Source: Demequina lignilytica (GTDB taxonomy: Bacteria > Actinomycetota > Actinomycetes > Actinomycetales > Demequinaceae). Taken from it: a DNA stretch of 64,000 bases. Shown here in pieces: positions 41,698 through 51,433 of this stretch (positions are counted from its first letter, which is position 1; each line of letters starts with the position of its first letter). The DNA lies in the NCBI RefSeq assembly GCF_030418305.1, contig NZ_JAUHPX010000001.1, positions 1-64,000 of the forward strand. The letters run 5' to 3'. Position numbers and translations under genes: made by a program. The notes below the pieces were generated by a model. It had not been told where the DNA came from. It saw nothing but the letters and a program-made list of their open reading frames with translations, and searched no databases.

Positions 41698-43941
41698 CTA
41701 CTGTTCCGGCGGGGTGTAGTCGACGGGCAGGCGGACCTCGAAGCAGGTCTGACCCGGCCGTGAGGTGACATCGATCTCGCCGTGGTGCTTCTGCACCACG
41801 ATGGAGCGCGAGATGTTGAGCCCCAGACCGGTGCCTTCGCCCGGGCCCTTCGTGGTGAAGAACGGGTCGAAGATCTGGGATCTGACCTCACGGGGGATCA
41901 CCGGGCCGTCGTTCTCGATCTGGACCACCACCCAGGGGTCGCGGTGGAAGGCCCGGACCACGATCCTCCCCTCGCCCTGCATCGCGTCGACGGCGTTGTC
42001 CACGATGTTGGTCCAGACCTGGTTGAGCTCGCTCGCGAACGCCTGGATCCGAGGCAGGTCCTCCTCGTACTCCCTCACCACGGTCACGCCCTTCTTGAGC
42101 TTGTTGTGCAGGATGATGAGCGTGTTGTCGAGGCCCTCGCGGACGTCCGTCTCACGGACCGGGGCCTGGTCCATGTAGGTGTACGTCTTGAGCGCCTTGA
42201 CCAGCTCGACGATGCGGCTCGTGCCGACCGCGATCTCCGAGAAGAGCGAGTGGATGGTGTACGTGAACCCGATCCACTCGACCACGATCGGGAGCGCCGC
42301 GTCGTCGAACGTGTCCTCGAGGCGATCCAGGTCGTCGGTCGTGAACCCGAGGCTCACCAGGGACGCCGCGACGTCGCCCGCCACGCCGCCGTCGAGCCGC
42401 TCCAGCCAGTCCTCGAGCTGCTCCTCCCGATCGCTGCGGGTGACGGCGTTGAGCTCGGCGGGTCGCAGCGCGCGCTCGACGATGAGGCCGTCGAGCCGGT
42501 CGATCTCCTCGCGCTCCGGCCTCCCCAGCTCGACCGTGCACAGGCGTCGATGGATCCGGTCCAGACGGGTGAACGCCGCCCGGAGCTGGGCGGCTCCCCG
42601 CTGCGCGGAGGCGGCCGGGTTGTTGATCTCGTGCGCCATGCCCGCGCTGAGCTTGCCGAGCGAGGCCATCTTCTCCTGGATGACCAGCTGGTCCTGCATC
42701 TCGTTGAGCCGGGCGAGCGTCTCCACCAGCGCATCGTTCTTGCGCCCCAGCTCCTCGGTGCGCTCGCGCAGCTCGGCCTCGCTGGTCCGCAACGCATCCT
42801 CCGCGCGCTTGCGCTCACGGATGTCGCGGATGATGCCGGTGTAGTACCGGGTGTCGCGCACAGTCCAGGTCGAGAGCGACAGCTCGATCGGCAGCTCCTC
42901 CCCGGAGCGGTGGATCGCGGCGAGCTCGACGGTCTTGCCGATGACGTGCGCCTCGCCGGTCGCCGTGAAGCGGGCCATGCCCGCACGGTGGGCCTCGTGG
43001 AACCGCGGCGGGATGATCATCTCGAGCCGGTGTCCGACCACCTCCTCCTCGGTGTAGCCCAGGATCCTGGTCGCGGCCTTGTTCCAGCTGATGATCTCGC
43101 CGGAGTGGTCGGCGGAGATGATCGCGTCGATCGCGGACTCCGTCACGGACCGGAACTTCTCCTCGGCCTGCTTGCGCTCGCTGATGTCGCGGATGATCCC
43201 GGTGTAGTACCGCGCATCGTCGAGGAACCAGGTGGCGAGCGACAGCTCCACCGGGAACTCGGTGCCGTTCGCGCGCAGCCCGGACAGCTCCACGGTCTTG
43301 CCGATGACGTGCGTCTCGCCCCCGCCGGACACCCGGTCGACTCCGGTGCGGTGCGGCTGCCGGTACGACGGGGGGATGATCAGCTCGAGCGGGCGCCCGA
43401 TGACCTCGTCCTCGGTGTAGCCGAAGAGCGCGGCGGCGGCGGTGTTCCACGAACGGATGCGTCCGCGCGCGTCCGCGGAGATGATCGCGTCGATCGCGGA
43501 CTCCATGACCGACCGGAACTTCGCCTCCGACTCGCGCAGCGCCATGCGCACCTTGGCGACGGTGACCTGACGCTCCACGCGCGCGAGCACCTCCCGCGGA
43601 TCGAACGGCCGGCTGACGAGGTCGTCGCCCGCCTCGAGTCCGAGCATGCGGGAGGTCGGGTCGTCGGCGTTGGCGATCAGGATGACCGGCGTGTCCTGGG
43701 TGCGGGGATTGGCCTTGAGGTCCCGGATGAAGGTGTGCGGGTGGATCCCCGACATGCCGGGGTCCACCATGACGAGGTCGGGCGAGACGCGCATCACGGC
43801 GTCGAGCGCGAACGCGCTTCCGGCCGCAGTGGTGACGGCGTAGCCGCCGGCCTCGACCACCTCCTGGAGCTCTGCCGCGCAAGCGGGATCGTCGCCGATG
43901 ATGAGGATCAGGCCGGTGTCGGGGATGATGCGGCTCCTCAC
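41698..43941 (-). CDS. Hybrid-type sensor histidine kinase (receiver-PAS-PAS-HisKA-HATPase)
   Basis: 747 residues. An N-terminal receiver domain (Asp60 in VMVDPGMSG; the usual Lys is Arg in SRPF) is followed by two PAS domains (about 137-262 and 263-388) that are nearly duplicates, a coiled coil, the phospho-His box LGKLSAGMAHEINNPAAS, and an HATPase domain with NIVDNAVDAM, IFDPFFTTK and GTGLGLNIS. No membrane segment is present, so it is a cytosolic sensor. It starts at GTG 43941. It is the evident partner of the receiver-flavoprotein downstream. Confidence 0.9.
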   Translation of the reverse strand: MRSRIIPDTGLILIIGDDPACAAELQEVVEAGGYAVTTAAGSAFALDAVMRVSPDLVMVDPGMSGIHPHTFIRDLKANPRTQDTPVILIANADDPTSRMLGLEAGDDLVSRPFDPREVLARVERQVTVAKVRMALRESEAKFRSVMESAIDAIISADARGRIRSWNTAAAALFGYTEDEVIGRPLELIIPPSYRQPHRTGVDRVSGGGETHVIGKTVELSGLRANGTEFPVELSLATWFLDDARYYTGIIRDISERKQAEEKFRSVTESAIDAIISADHSGEIISWNKAATRILGYTEEEVVGHRLEMIIPPRFHEAHRAGMARFTATGEAHVIGKTVELAAIHRSGEELPIELSLSTWTVRDTRYYTGIIRDIRERKRAEDALRTSEAELRERTEELGRKNDALVETLARLNEMQDQLVIQEKMASLGKLSAGMAHEINNPAASAQRGAAQLRAAFTRLDRIHRRLCTVELGRPEREEIDRLDGLIVERALRPAELNAVTRSDREEQLEDWLERLDGGVAGDVAASLVSLGFTTDDLDRLEDTFDDAALPIVVEWIGFTYTIHSLFSEIAVGTSRIVELVKALKTYTYMDQAPVRETDVREGLDNTLIILHNKLKKGVTVVREYEEDLPRIQAFASELNQVWTNIVDNAVDAMQGEGRIVVRAFHRDPWVVVQIENDGPVIPREVRSQIFDPFFTTKGPGEGTGLGLNISRSIVVQKHHGEIDVTSRPGQTCFEVRLPVDYTPPEQ

Positions 43942-44026
43942 GGGTGCGGCGCCACGGCGCCTCGCAAGTTTCCTCCAACGTAGGGGAGGCCTGGCAGACC
44001 GTCAAAAGATCGTGCGCGCCGCCCGG

Positions 44027-44257
44027 TCAGACGAGCCAGCCCCCGTGCTCGAGCATCGCGTGCAGCGCGTCCCCGGGGCTGTCGTACAGGCGCGCGCCCA
44101 GATCGACCTCCCGGTCGTACTCCGTCGCGAACTCGACCCATTCCCAGGCGCCGTCGGTCGGTTCCAGCATGCCGATCTCCATCCCCGTCGGACCGGACAC
44201 CACATAGTGGGACCCCTGCCATCGGGCCAGGTGGCCCGCCTCGGTCACGTCGTCCAT
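44027..44257 (-). CDS. Small hypothetical protein
   Basis: 76 residues from the ATG at 44257, which follows AAGGCGGAGG; ATGs at 44290 and 44302 are possible. It has short beta-rich segments (HYVVSGPTGMEIGML, WEWVEFATEYDREVD) and two Trp pairs, with no known motif. No membrane segment or signal is visible. I do not recognise the family. Confidence 0.55.
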   Translation of the reverse strand: MDDVTEAGHLARWQGSHYVVSGPTGMEIGMLEPTDGAWEWVEFATEYDREVDLGARLYDSPGDALHAMLEHGGWLV

Positions 44258-44362
44258 GAGCTCCTCCGCCTTCCCAGATCGTCTCGGCATCGTCCCCCCC
44301 ATGACTCCACCATCGCACCGGCGGCCGCGGGCCGCCCGGGGGAGCGCGCAGCCCCGTCGACG

Positions 44363-45244
44363 TCACGAGGCCTCCGGCTCGACGACGATCGTCACCATGA
44401 AGGTGTCGAGGAGGACGCCGTCAGCCTCCAGGCTCATGCGCACGATCGACTCCCCAGGCGCCACGCCCGTGATCACGACCTCCCACTCCGGAAGGAACGT
44501 GTGGGAGACCACCCACTCGACCGGCCCGTAGTCGCCCTCCTCGCGCGCAGGGCTGAGGGCGACGGGCTCGGACACGGAGACGACGGCGTCGTCGTACGCG
44601 TCGACCCGCCACCGCGCATCCGGATGGAGAGCGGTGGCGGCGAGGCGCACCGCGGTGGTCGTGTCCGGCGCCATCGGGAAGCGCTCGGCGTAGCGATCGG
44701 CGGAGAGGATCTGCGGCATGTACGTGAAGCCGTCCCCTCCGCAGCGGTTGGCGACCGCGGCCGTGGCGGCCGCGCACGAGTCGTCCACCACCTCGACCGT
44801 GTACTGCGCGATGTCGATGCGCGCGTCGTCGGCCAGCAGCTCGAAGCGCAAGGCCGTCGACCCCGGACCCGCGCCGACGAACGTGAAGTGGCTGAACGTC
44901 GCGTCGACCCTGCTCTCTCCCGGGTCCTCGGCGACCTGGGGGAAGCGGGGCGGCTCGAACTCGGAGCCCTGCGCGGACAGGACCGCGGGGTCGAACTCGA
45001 CCACCGCCCATCGCGCGTCGGGGTAGGCGTTGCTGCCGAGCAGATCGACGCTGAACTCCTCGTCGGGCTCCACCGCGAGGAGCCAGCCATGATCGCCCTT
45101 GACGACGCTGAGCCGCTCGCGGCTGAAGTCGCTGAGACCGCAACCGGTCAGCAGGATCGTGAGCGCGAGAAGCAGCGCCAGCGGGAGCGCGACCGCCGCG
45201 GGCACGCTCATGGGGGACCGGCCGGAGTCGTCGCGGGCGATCAT
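44363..45244 (-). CDS. Lipoprotein of unknown function
   Basis: 293 residues. The signal peptide ends in the lipobox ILLTGCG (Cys35). The mature part is beta-rich with two similar halves, each containing a segment about residues forming stable strands (YPDARWAVVEFD and HPDARWRVDAYDD), which suggests an internal duplication. A single Cys pair (DDSCAA, NRCGG) may form a disulfide. AGGAGG precedes the ATG. No enzyme motif is seen. Confidence 0.7.
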   Translation of the reverse strand: MIARDDSGRSPMSVPAAVALPLALLLALTILLTGCGLSDFSRERLSVVKGDHGWLLAVEPDEEFSVDLLGSNAYPDARWAVVEFDPAVLSAQGSEFEPPRFPQVAEDPGESRVDATFSHFTFVGAGPGSTALRFELLADDARIDIAQYTVEVVDDSCAAATAAVANRCGGDGFTYMPQILSADRYAERFPMAPDTTTAVRLAATALHPDARWRVDAYDDAVVSVSEPVALSPAREEGDYGPVEWVVSHTFLPEWEVVITGVAPGESIVRMSLEADGVLLDTFMVTIVVEPEAS

Positions 45245-45518
45245 GATGCGCCTCCTGTCGGCGCCACGATCCGGAGGTGTCCGGGCCCACGGGCGGAAGG
45301 GGCGTGAGATCGCTGTCCTCTCTCAGGATATTCCGGTCCGACGCACGCGCGTGGCCGAGCAGGGGCCGTGCACGGGATCAAGGTCCTGGCCCGCCGGAGC
45401 GTCGCTTGGTAGTTTCGACAACAGGTCTGCGCGACGATGCCGGACCGGCGACGTGCCCCGAGGAGCGGGTATCGCCTCCGTCGGCACGTCCTCGTCCCCG
45501 GCCGGACGGGAGGGTTCC

Positions 45519-46481
45519 ATGAGCACGGACGACGTGGTCGTCGCGACCCGCGGCCTCACCAAGACCTACGACGGTGTCGACGTGGTCCGTCAGCTGGATC
45601 TTCGCGTGCCGCGTCACTCCATCTTCGGGTTCCTCGGCCCTAACGGCGCCGGGAAGACCACCACCATGAAGATGCTGCTCGGTCTCATCCGGCCGACCGG
45701 CGGCACGGGCACCATCGTCGGGCTCGACATCGTCCGCGACAGCCCCGACATCCGCGCGCGGATCGGCTATCTCCCGCAGGAGCCCCGGTTCTACGAGCAC
45801 ATGACATCGCGCGAGACGCTCCGCTTCGCGGCGGGATTCTTCTTCGCGGGGCCGCGCGAGGGCATCGACGCACGGGTGGCGCACATGATCGACCTCGTGG
45901 GCCTGAGTCGCGTGGCCGACCGCCCGGTGAAGAGCCTCTCGGGCGGCGAGCGGCAGCGGCTCGGCATCGCGCAGGCGCAGATCCACGCGCCCGAGCTGCT
46001 GATCCTCGACGAGCCGGCCGCGGCGCTGGACCCGTTGGGCCGCCGTGACGTCCTCGCGATCCTGGAACGGTTCCGCGAGACCTCGACGGTCGTGTACTCC
46101 ACCCACATCCTCGACGACGTCCAGCGCGTGAGCGACACGGTGTGCATCCTCAACCAGGGTGAGATCGCCGCCCAGGGGCCGATCGGCGACGTGCTCGCGA
46201 GCGGATCCGGACTGGTCTACTCGGTCGAGGTGGAGGGCGACGTCGCACGAGCACGCGATGCCCTGCTCGGGCAGCCGTGGGTGGACGAGGTGCAGACCTC
46301 GATCCGGGGAACGGCGGCGAGGCTGCGCGTGACGGTCTCCGACGCGGACGCGGCGGAGTCGCAGCTCCAGCGCGTCCTCCTCGCCGACGACGCCCTCGTC
46401 GTGAGGGAGTTCGGCCGCCTCACGACCGACCTCGAGGGGATCTTCATCGACCTGGTGGAGGGGGGACGGGACGATGACTAG
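45519..46481 (+). CDS. ABC exporter ATPase
   Basis: 320 residues. Walker A GPNGAGKTT, signature LSGGERQRLGIAQ, Walker B LLILDEPAAALDP and His switch STHILDD are complete. A 100-residue C-terminal domain is typical of CcmA/NatA-type exporters. The ATG at 45519 follows GGGAGGG; the frame is open for 140 codons upstream but without a start site that makes sense. It overlaps the permease gene by 8 bases. Confidence 0.88.
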   Translation: MSTDDVVVATRGLTKTYDGVDVVRQLDLRVPRHSIFGFLGPNGAGKTTTMKMLLGLIRPTGGTGTIVGLDIVRDSPDIRARIGYLPQEPRFYEHMTSRETLRFAAGFFFAGPREGIDARVAHMIDLVGLSRVADRPVKSLSGGERQRLGIAQAQIHAPELLILDEPAAALDPLGRRDVLAILERFRETSTVVYSTHILDDVQRVSDTVCILNQGEIAAQGPIGDVLASGSGLVYSVEVEGDVARARDALLGQPWVDEVQTSIRGTAARLRVTVSDADAAESQLQRVLLADDALVVREFGRLTTDLEGIFIDLVEGGRDDD

Positions 46482-47253
46482 CGGCACGGTCGAGGGGCTT
46501 GTCCGGCTCGACGAGTCCGGATGGCGACGCGGGCTCTCCACGCTCATGCGCGCGGGCTTCGCGTCCTGGTGGCGGACCCGCACGTGGTGGATCCAGGCCC
46601 TGCTCTGGACGGCCGTGATCAACGGCGCCCTCGCCGCCATGATCTGGGGCGATGCGCCGGAGGGTCCGTCGGTGTTCTCGCTGTTCGGGGTCATGACCAT
46701 GTTCGCGGCGATCGCGGTGGCGATCGTCATGCAGGACGCGATCGTGGGGGAGAAGCGGAGCGGCACGGCCGCCTGGGTGCTCTCGAAGCCCACGTCACGA
46801 CCGGCGTTCATGCTGTCCAAGCTGGTGCCGAACGCCGTCGGGACCACCGCGACGATGCTCGCGATCCCGGCGGTGGTCATGTACCTGCAGGTGTCGCTCG
46901 CCGGCATCGAGGTGTCGCCCCTGAGATTCGCGCTCGGGACGGCCGTGGCGGCGCTGAACCTGATGTTCTACCTGACGCTCACCCTGATGCTCGGCACTCT
47001 GGTCGCCAGTGCGGGCGCGGTGATCGCGGCGCCGCTCGCCTTCGCCTTCGGGCAGCAGCTGCTGGGGTCGAGCATCAGCGCCGTCCTGCCGTGGGCGCTG
47101 GTGGTGCCGGTCGGCGAGTCCGACGTCAGCGTGGTCGGCGCCCTCATCGACGGGACGCCCCTCGACTCGGTCGCCCCGATCGTCGTGACGGCGGCGGCAT
47201 GCATCGTCTTCACCGTCGTCGCCTTCTGGCGGTGGAACAGGACGGAGCTGTAG
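46474..47253 (+). CDS. ABC exporter permease
   Basis: 259 residues with six hydrophobic segments, of the ABC-2 type that pairs with NatA-like ATPases. It has the conserved EKRSGTAAWVLSKPTSRPAFMLSKL loop after the second span (seen as EKRSGTAAWVLSKP). The transported compound is unknown. Confidence 0.82.
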   Translation: MTSGTVEGLVRLDESGWRRGLSTLMRAGFASWWRTRTWWIQALLWTAVINGALAAMIWGDAPEGPSVFSLFGVMTMFAAIAVAIVMQDAIVGEKRSGTAAWVLSKPTSRPAFMLSKLVPNAVGTTATMLAIPAVVMYLQVSLAGIEVSPLRFALGTAVAALNLMFYLTLTLMLGTLVASAGAVIAAPLAFAFGQQLLGSSISAVLPWALVVPVGESDVSVVGALIDGTPLDSVAPIVVTAAACIVFTVVAFWRWNRTEL

Positions 47254-47275
47254 GACCTCGCTCCCGCGCGACGAC

Positions 47276-47305
47276 GGGCCCGCCCCCGAGAGAGGGGACG
47301 GGCCC
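47276..47305. terminator. Terminator between ABC exporter and M6 protease
   Basis: GGGCCCG (47276-47282) pairs with CGGGCCC (47299-47305), continued by CCCC/GGGG around a GAGAGA loop. It serves convergent genes. Confidence 0.75.
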
Positions 47306-47337
47306 GCCGCCTTGCGTCGCGAACCGTCAGCCGCGTG

Positions 47338-49650
47338 TCAGGGGTTGACCACCGACACGGTCATCGGTCCGCCCGTGACCTGCGACAGGACGGTCACCTC
47401 CACGCCATGACCCGCGACCATCACTCCTGCGAGCGGGTTGGTCTCGCTGAAGAAGGCGGCGGGGTCGGCGTCCGAGAATGTCGCGTCCTGGATGGTGGTG
47501 CCGTCGGCGCCGACCGCCGCGACGGACTCGACGGTCTGGCTCTTGCCCTTGCCGACGAGCACCTCCTTGTGGAGGGACACCGCGTCGATGGGCTGGAGGC
47601 CGAACGTGGCGTCGAACACCTGGCGACGGTTGCTGGGTGCCGTGCCGTCCGGGAAGGTGAACTTCACGGGGTTGGCGTCGACCGGCAGCGCGAGGCCGTG
47701 ACCCACGTGCTCCCGGGTGTTGTTGTCCGAGTAGGCCTCGTCGATCGCCCAGACCAGCAGACCGTCCTGGAACGGGAAGTGCTCGACGTGATCGGGTGCG
47801 GTGTACGCCTTGTCGAAGTTGTACGGCCCCACCTCGAGCGTGGCGTCGTAGCCCACGTAGGTGCGGTTCTCCGCCAGGTAGTAGCGGTCGCCCTCGCTGG
47901 TCTCCGTGCCCGTCGAGCGGGCGAAGCCGCCGGCCGCGGTCCAGCCGTTGTCGCCGCCCTCGACGTCGTCGCTCAGCAGCGTGGTGCCGCCGCTCTTGAT
48001 GACGATGTCGTCGAGGAAGGCGCCGGCGTAGTGGACGCCGCCGTCGGTCTGGTAGCGGAATCGGAACATCACCGGCTCGCCGCCGGGCACCGAGTAGCGG
48101 AGGTTGCTCCAACGGCCGTTGGACGAGCCGTCGAGCGGCTTGCCGACCTGGGTCCAGTTCGCCCCGCCGTCCGTCGAGTACTCGGCGTAGAGGTAGTCGT
48201 AGCCTGCCTCGATGTCGTACCAGGCCTTGGCCGTGACCGTCGCCGACCGGATGCCGGTCAGGTCGAGCTCACGGGTGAGCGTGGTGTTGAGGTCGTCCGC
48301 GCTCCCGGTCCACCAGGCGTAGTCCCCGGAGAGCGGGGCCGTGTACTGCGTGGTGATGCCCGCGTCCGGGACGTCGATGACGAGCGCCTGCGCCTGGCCG
48401 TCGACCTGCGTCGCGGCGGGGCTGAGCGTGAAGGTGCCGGCGGCGCCGGCGCCCGCGCTCACGACCTCGTAGTCGAGCCAGCCGAGCTGCAGCTTCTCCC
48501 ACGGACCGAAGTGATTCGGAGTGGTGCCGATGTCCTCGACGCCGTCACCGAGCCACGATCCGCTCGACATGAGCGTCCAGAAGCCGGACGAGTTGTCGCC
48601 ACCCGAGGTGTCGTAGAAGTCCGGCAGGCCCAGGTCGTGGGCGAACTCGTGGGCGAAGACGCCCAGGCCGCCGTTCTCCGGCTCGACGGTGTAGTCGCCG
48701 ATCCAGTACCCGGTGTCGCCGATCTCCGTGCCGCCGAACTTGACCTGGGTGCCGTCGACGGTCGGACCGGTCTGGCCGAAGTCCGTCGAGTTGACGTACC
48801 AGCGGTGCGACCAGATCGCGTCACCGCCCTGCGCGCCGCCGCCGGCCTCCTCGCCCTCACCGGCGTGGACCGCCTGGAAGTGGTCGAGGTAGCCGTCCGG
48901 CTCGTCGAAGTCGCCGTCGCCGTCGTAGTCGTAGCGGTCCCACACATCGAACGATGCGAGCTCCGCCTGGATCTCCTCGAGGGACTTGCCAGCAGCGACC
49001 TGCGCGTCGTACCAGGCGTTCCCCGTGTCCTCGATGAACTGCCAGGCGCCGCCGTCGTCCTCGACGCTGTTGTCGCCGTAGGTGGAGGCGTTGCCGGGCA
49101 GCTGCACCCAGTCGCTCACCTCGCCGGCGACCGTGTAGGCGCCCGACGACTGCTTCGTGTAGAAGTCCGCGAAGGACTCGCCCGCTCCGAAGAACAGGTC
49201 CTCGTAGAACGCCTGCGAGAAGTCCTCGACCCACTGGGTGGTGTTGTCCACCGTGCGGTCGGGCTGCGCGATCTGGTTGTGCAGGGGGCCCGGCTCGTTG
49301 CCGAGCTTGCCGCTGCCGGAGTCGCCGAACTCGGACAGGATCGTGAACACCTGGCCCGTGCCGGTGACGGCGGCCTGGTAGTACTTGTCCTCCGCCAGCT
49401 GGACGACGCCGTCCTCGCCGGGGCTCGCCTGGCCGGACAGGATGAGCTCCTGCGCGACCTTGCGACGCTCGTTCTGACGCTCGGTCAGGGGACCGGGTCG
49501 GTTGTCGGGCCGGGCCGTCGCCGAGGTCGGCGCGTCTCCCGGTCCGTCGTTGTCAGGGACGGCGACCGCTGCCGGCGCGATGCCGGCTCCGACCGCCATA
49601 GTGGCTCCCGCTGCTGCCACAGCGAGCCATCCACGCGTGAATCGCTCCAC
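47338..49650 (-). CDS. Secreted M6-family metalloprotease (immune inhibitor A type)
   Basis: 770 residues. A Sec signal peptide (LAVAAAGATMAVGAGIAPAAVA) is followed by a propeptide and the M6 catalytic domain, with the zinc motif HEFAHDLGLPDFYD (HExxHxxGxxD). A DYDGDGDFDEPDGYLDH loop looks like a calcium site. The C-terminal half contains beta-sandwich modules as in InhA proteases. The GTG at 49650 is preferred because AAGGAG sits 5 bases upstream; the GTG at 49656 abuts that site. It degrades extracellular protein; there is no cell-wall anchor. Confidence 0.9.
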   Translation of the reverse strand: MERFTRGWLAVAAAGATMAVGAGIAPAAVAVPDNDGPGDAPTSATARPDNRPGPLTERQNERRKVAQELILSGQASPGEDGVVQLAEDKYYQAAVTGTGQVFTILSEFGDSGSGKLGNEPGPLHNQIAQPDRTVDNTTQWVEDFSQAFYEDLFFGAGESFADFYTKQSSGAYTVAGEVSDWVQLPGNASTYGDNSVEDDGGAWQFIEDTGNAWYDAQVAAGKSLEEIQAELASFDVWDRYDYDGDGDFDEPDGYLDHFQAVHAGEGEEAGGGAQGGDAIWSHRWYVNSTDFGQTGPTVDGTQVKFGGTEIGDTGYWIGDYTVEPENGGLGVFAHEFAHDLGLPDFYDTSGGDNSSGFWTLMSSGSWLGDGVEDIGTTPNHFGPWEKLQLGWLDYEVVSAGAGAAGTFTLSPAATQVDGQAQALVIDVPDAGITTQYTAPLSGDYAWWTGSADDLNTTLTRELDLTGIRSATVTAKAWYDIEAGYDYLYAEYSTDGGANWTQVGKPLDGSSNGRWSNLRYSVPGGEPVMFRFRYQTDGGVHYAGAFLDDIVIKSGGTTLLSDDVEGGDNGWTAAGGFARSTGTETSEGDRYYLAENRTYVGYDATLEVGPYNFDKAYTAPDHVEHFPFQDGLLVWAIDEAYSDNNTREHVGHGLALPVDANPVKFTFPDGTAPSNRRQVFDATFGLQPIDAVSLHKEVLVGKGKSQTVESVAAVGADGTTIQDATFSDADPAAFFSETNPLAGVMVAGHGVEVTVLSQVTGGPMTVSVVNP

Positions 49651-50173
49651 GTGCACTCCTTACCAGGGTATAGACCGTGAGTTGCCCCTCAGCCACGGTG
49701 AATCGGACGCTAACACGGGGTGCCGGAACTCGCAGGAGATACGTGGTGAAACGGTGATATTTTGCGTGAAGCGGAGGAATCCGCCATGTGGTACGGACTG
49801 ACGAGTCGCGCGTGCCGGCACCGCCGCCAGGCCCGTGGGAGGCGTGTCCCGGGCGTCCGGCCGGGGACGGAGGGAGAGCCGCTAGGCTGGATGTACCAGG
49901 GACGTAACATGCGTTAACGAAGAATTCACGTGTCCGTAATGGGTGGAATCGTGCGTATGTCCGATTCGGCCTATACATCCGATCGGGACGGGTTTACGGT
50001 GTCGGCAGACAGCGTCGCCGCGGTACTGGGGGGTTCCGGGTGAGGAGGCTCGTGTGAGGCGAGTCGGCCCGGGATTACCACGCCGCTGTGCTGGTCCACG
50101 GTCGTAGAGGCATACGGTCCGGGGGCGGTGGGGGCGCTGTGCTCGAGAGCACAGGACCAGGAGCGTCTCAGCA
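49651..50173. other. Divergent regulatory region
   Basis: 523 bases, markedly more AT-rich than the genes around it, between the M6 protease and the glycan operon. It contains TATACC on the minus strand close to the protease start, TATACA at about 49970 on the plus strand, and the dyad at 50137-50154. No gene is supported. Confidence 0.55.
50137..50154 (+). promoter_or_regulatory. Dyad ahead of the glycan operon
   Basis: CTGTGCTC-GA-GAGCACAG is a perfect 8-bp inverted repeat 20 bases before the first ATG and just upstream of the AGGAG site. It could be an operator or an mRNA hairpin affecting translation. Confidence 0.45.
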
Positions 50174-51433
50174 ATGGCTTCTTCGAACGCAGGCCCGACC
50201 GCACCGTTTCCGAGCGCACCGCCACGCACCGCGCTCATGATCGTCCCCACCTACAACGAGGCCGGCAACATCGCGGCGCTCCTCGACGAGCTGTTCGCCC
50301 TGCGGACGCGGGAGCGCACCGGCTGGGACCTGCACGTCCTGGTGCGTGACGACCGCTCGCCCGACGGCACCGGGGAGATCGTGGAGGAGATCGCATCCGG
50401 GAAGCACCGCGGCAAGGTCATCCTCTCCCGCGGCACCAAGCAGGGCCTGGGCAAGGCGCTCGAGCTGGCGTTCGCCGAGGCTCTCGACCGCGGCTACGAG
50501 GTCGTCATGACCATGGACGCGGACTTCTCCCATGCACCGGTCGACGTGGTCCCGCTGCTGCAGGCGATCGAGTCGGGCGCGGACGTGGCGGTGGGATCCC
50601 GGTACACGCCGGGCGGCCTCATCCCCGGCGACTGGCCGCTCAGCCAGATCGTCCGGACCCGCGTCGCCGGCACCGTGGCGCGCGGGGTCGGGGGCATCGA
50701 CCCCGGCCTCCGGGAGCTGACCACCAACTTCCGCGCCATGCGCCGCGTCGTCCTCGAGTCGATCGACTTCGACCGGGTGCGTGCCCGCGGCTACGGCTTC
50801 CAGATCTTCCTCGCCAACGCCTTCACCACGGGAGGGTGGAACGTCACCGAGGTGCCGATCAGCTTCCACACGCGGGCGCACGGCGTGTCGAAGGCGAGCG
50901 TCAAGGACGTGCTCGAGTTCGTGCGGATCGCCGTCCAGCTGAACGACGACTCACCGTTCAAGCAGCTCGTCCGGTTCCTCCTGGTGGGGGTGTCCGGCAC
51001 GCTCGTGAACCTCGGCTCGCTCTGGCTCCTGCGCCAGATCTTCATGCCGGAGGACCCCGTGGGCGACCGCGTGTGGCTGCTCTCCGCCGCCGCCATCCAG
51101 ATCTCGATCCTGTGGAACTTCATCTGGCACACCGCGTTCACGTTCAAGCGCTACCGCCGGGTCGGCGGCGAGCTCGGACCCCGGCAGATCCTGGTCAACC
51201 TCGCGAAGTTCGAGGGGGCCTCCGCCCTGACGCAGACGGTCATCTTCGGCGCCTTCGTCGTCTTCTCCAACCTGGGCGTGTTCTACCTGATCGCGCAGGC
51301 CCTCGGCATCGTGATCGCGGTGGCGGTGAACTACTGGGTCAGCAGCCACTACATCTGGGACTGGCGTCGCCGGCTCTCGGACGTCGCGGCTCCTGCGCTC
51401 GCGAGTCCTCAGGAGCTCCGCCGTGCCGCATGA
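50174..51433 (+). CDS. GT2 polyprenyl-phosphate glycosyltransferase fused to GtrA
   Basis: 419 residues. Residues 1-250 form a DPM1-like GT2 domain (IVPTYNEAGNI, VRDDRSPDGT, TMDADFSHAP, GSRYTPGG). Residues 265-400 are a GtrA-like domain of four membrane helices (FLLVGVSGTLVNLGSLW, NFIWHTAFTFKRYRR, VNYWVSSHYIWDWRRR). Such fusions make a polyprenyl-phosphate sugar and help flip it across the membrane. It is the first gene of the operon; the next gene overlaps it by 11 bases. Confidence 0.88.
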   Translation: MASSNAGPTAPFPSAPPRTALMIVPTYNEAGNIAALLDELFALRTRERTGWDLHVLVRDDRSPDGTGEIVEEIASGKHRGKVILSRGTKQGLGKALELAFAEALDRGYEVVMTMDADFSHAPVDVVPLLQAIESGADVAVGSRYTPGGLIPGDWPLSQIVRTRVAGTVARGVGGIDPGLRELTTNFRAMRRVVLESIDFDRVRARGYGFQIFLANAFTTGGWNVTEVPISFHTRAHGVSKASVKDVLEFVRIAVQLNDDSPFKQLVRFLLVGVSGTLVNLGSLWLLRQIFMPEDPVGDRVWLLSAAAIQISILWNFIWHTAFTFKRYRRVGGELGPRQILVNLAKFEGASALTQTVIFGAFVVFSNLGVFYLIAQALGIVIAVAVNYWVSSHYIWDWRRRLSDVAAPALASPQELRRAA

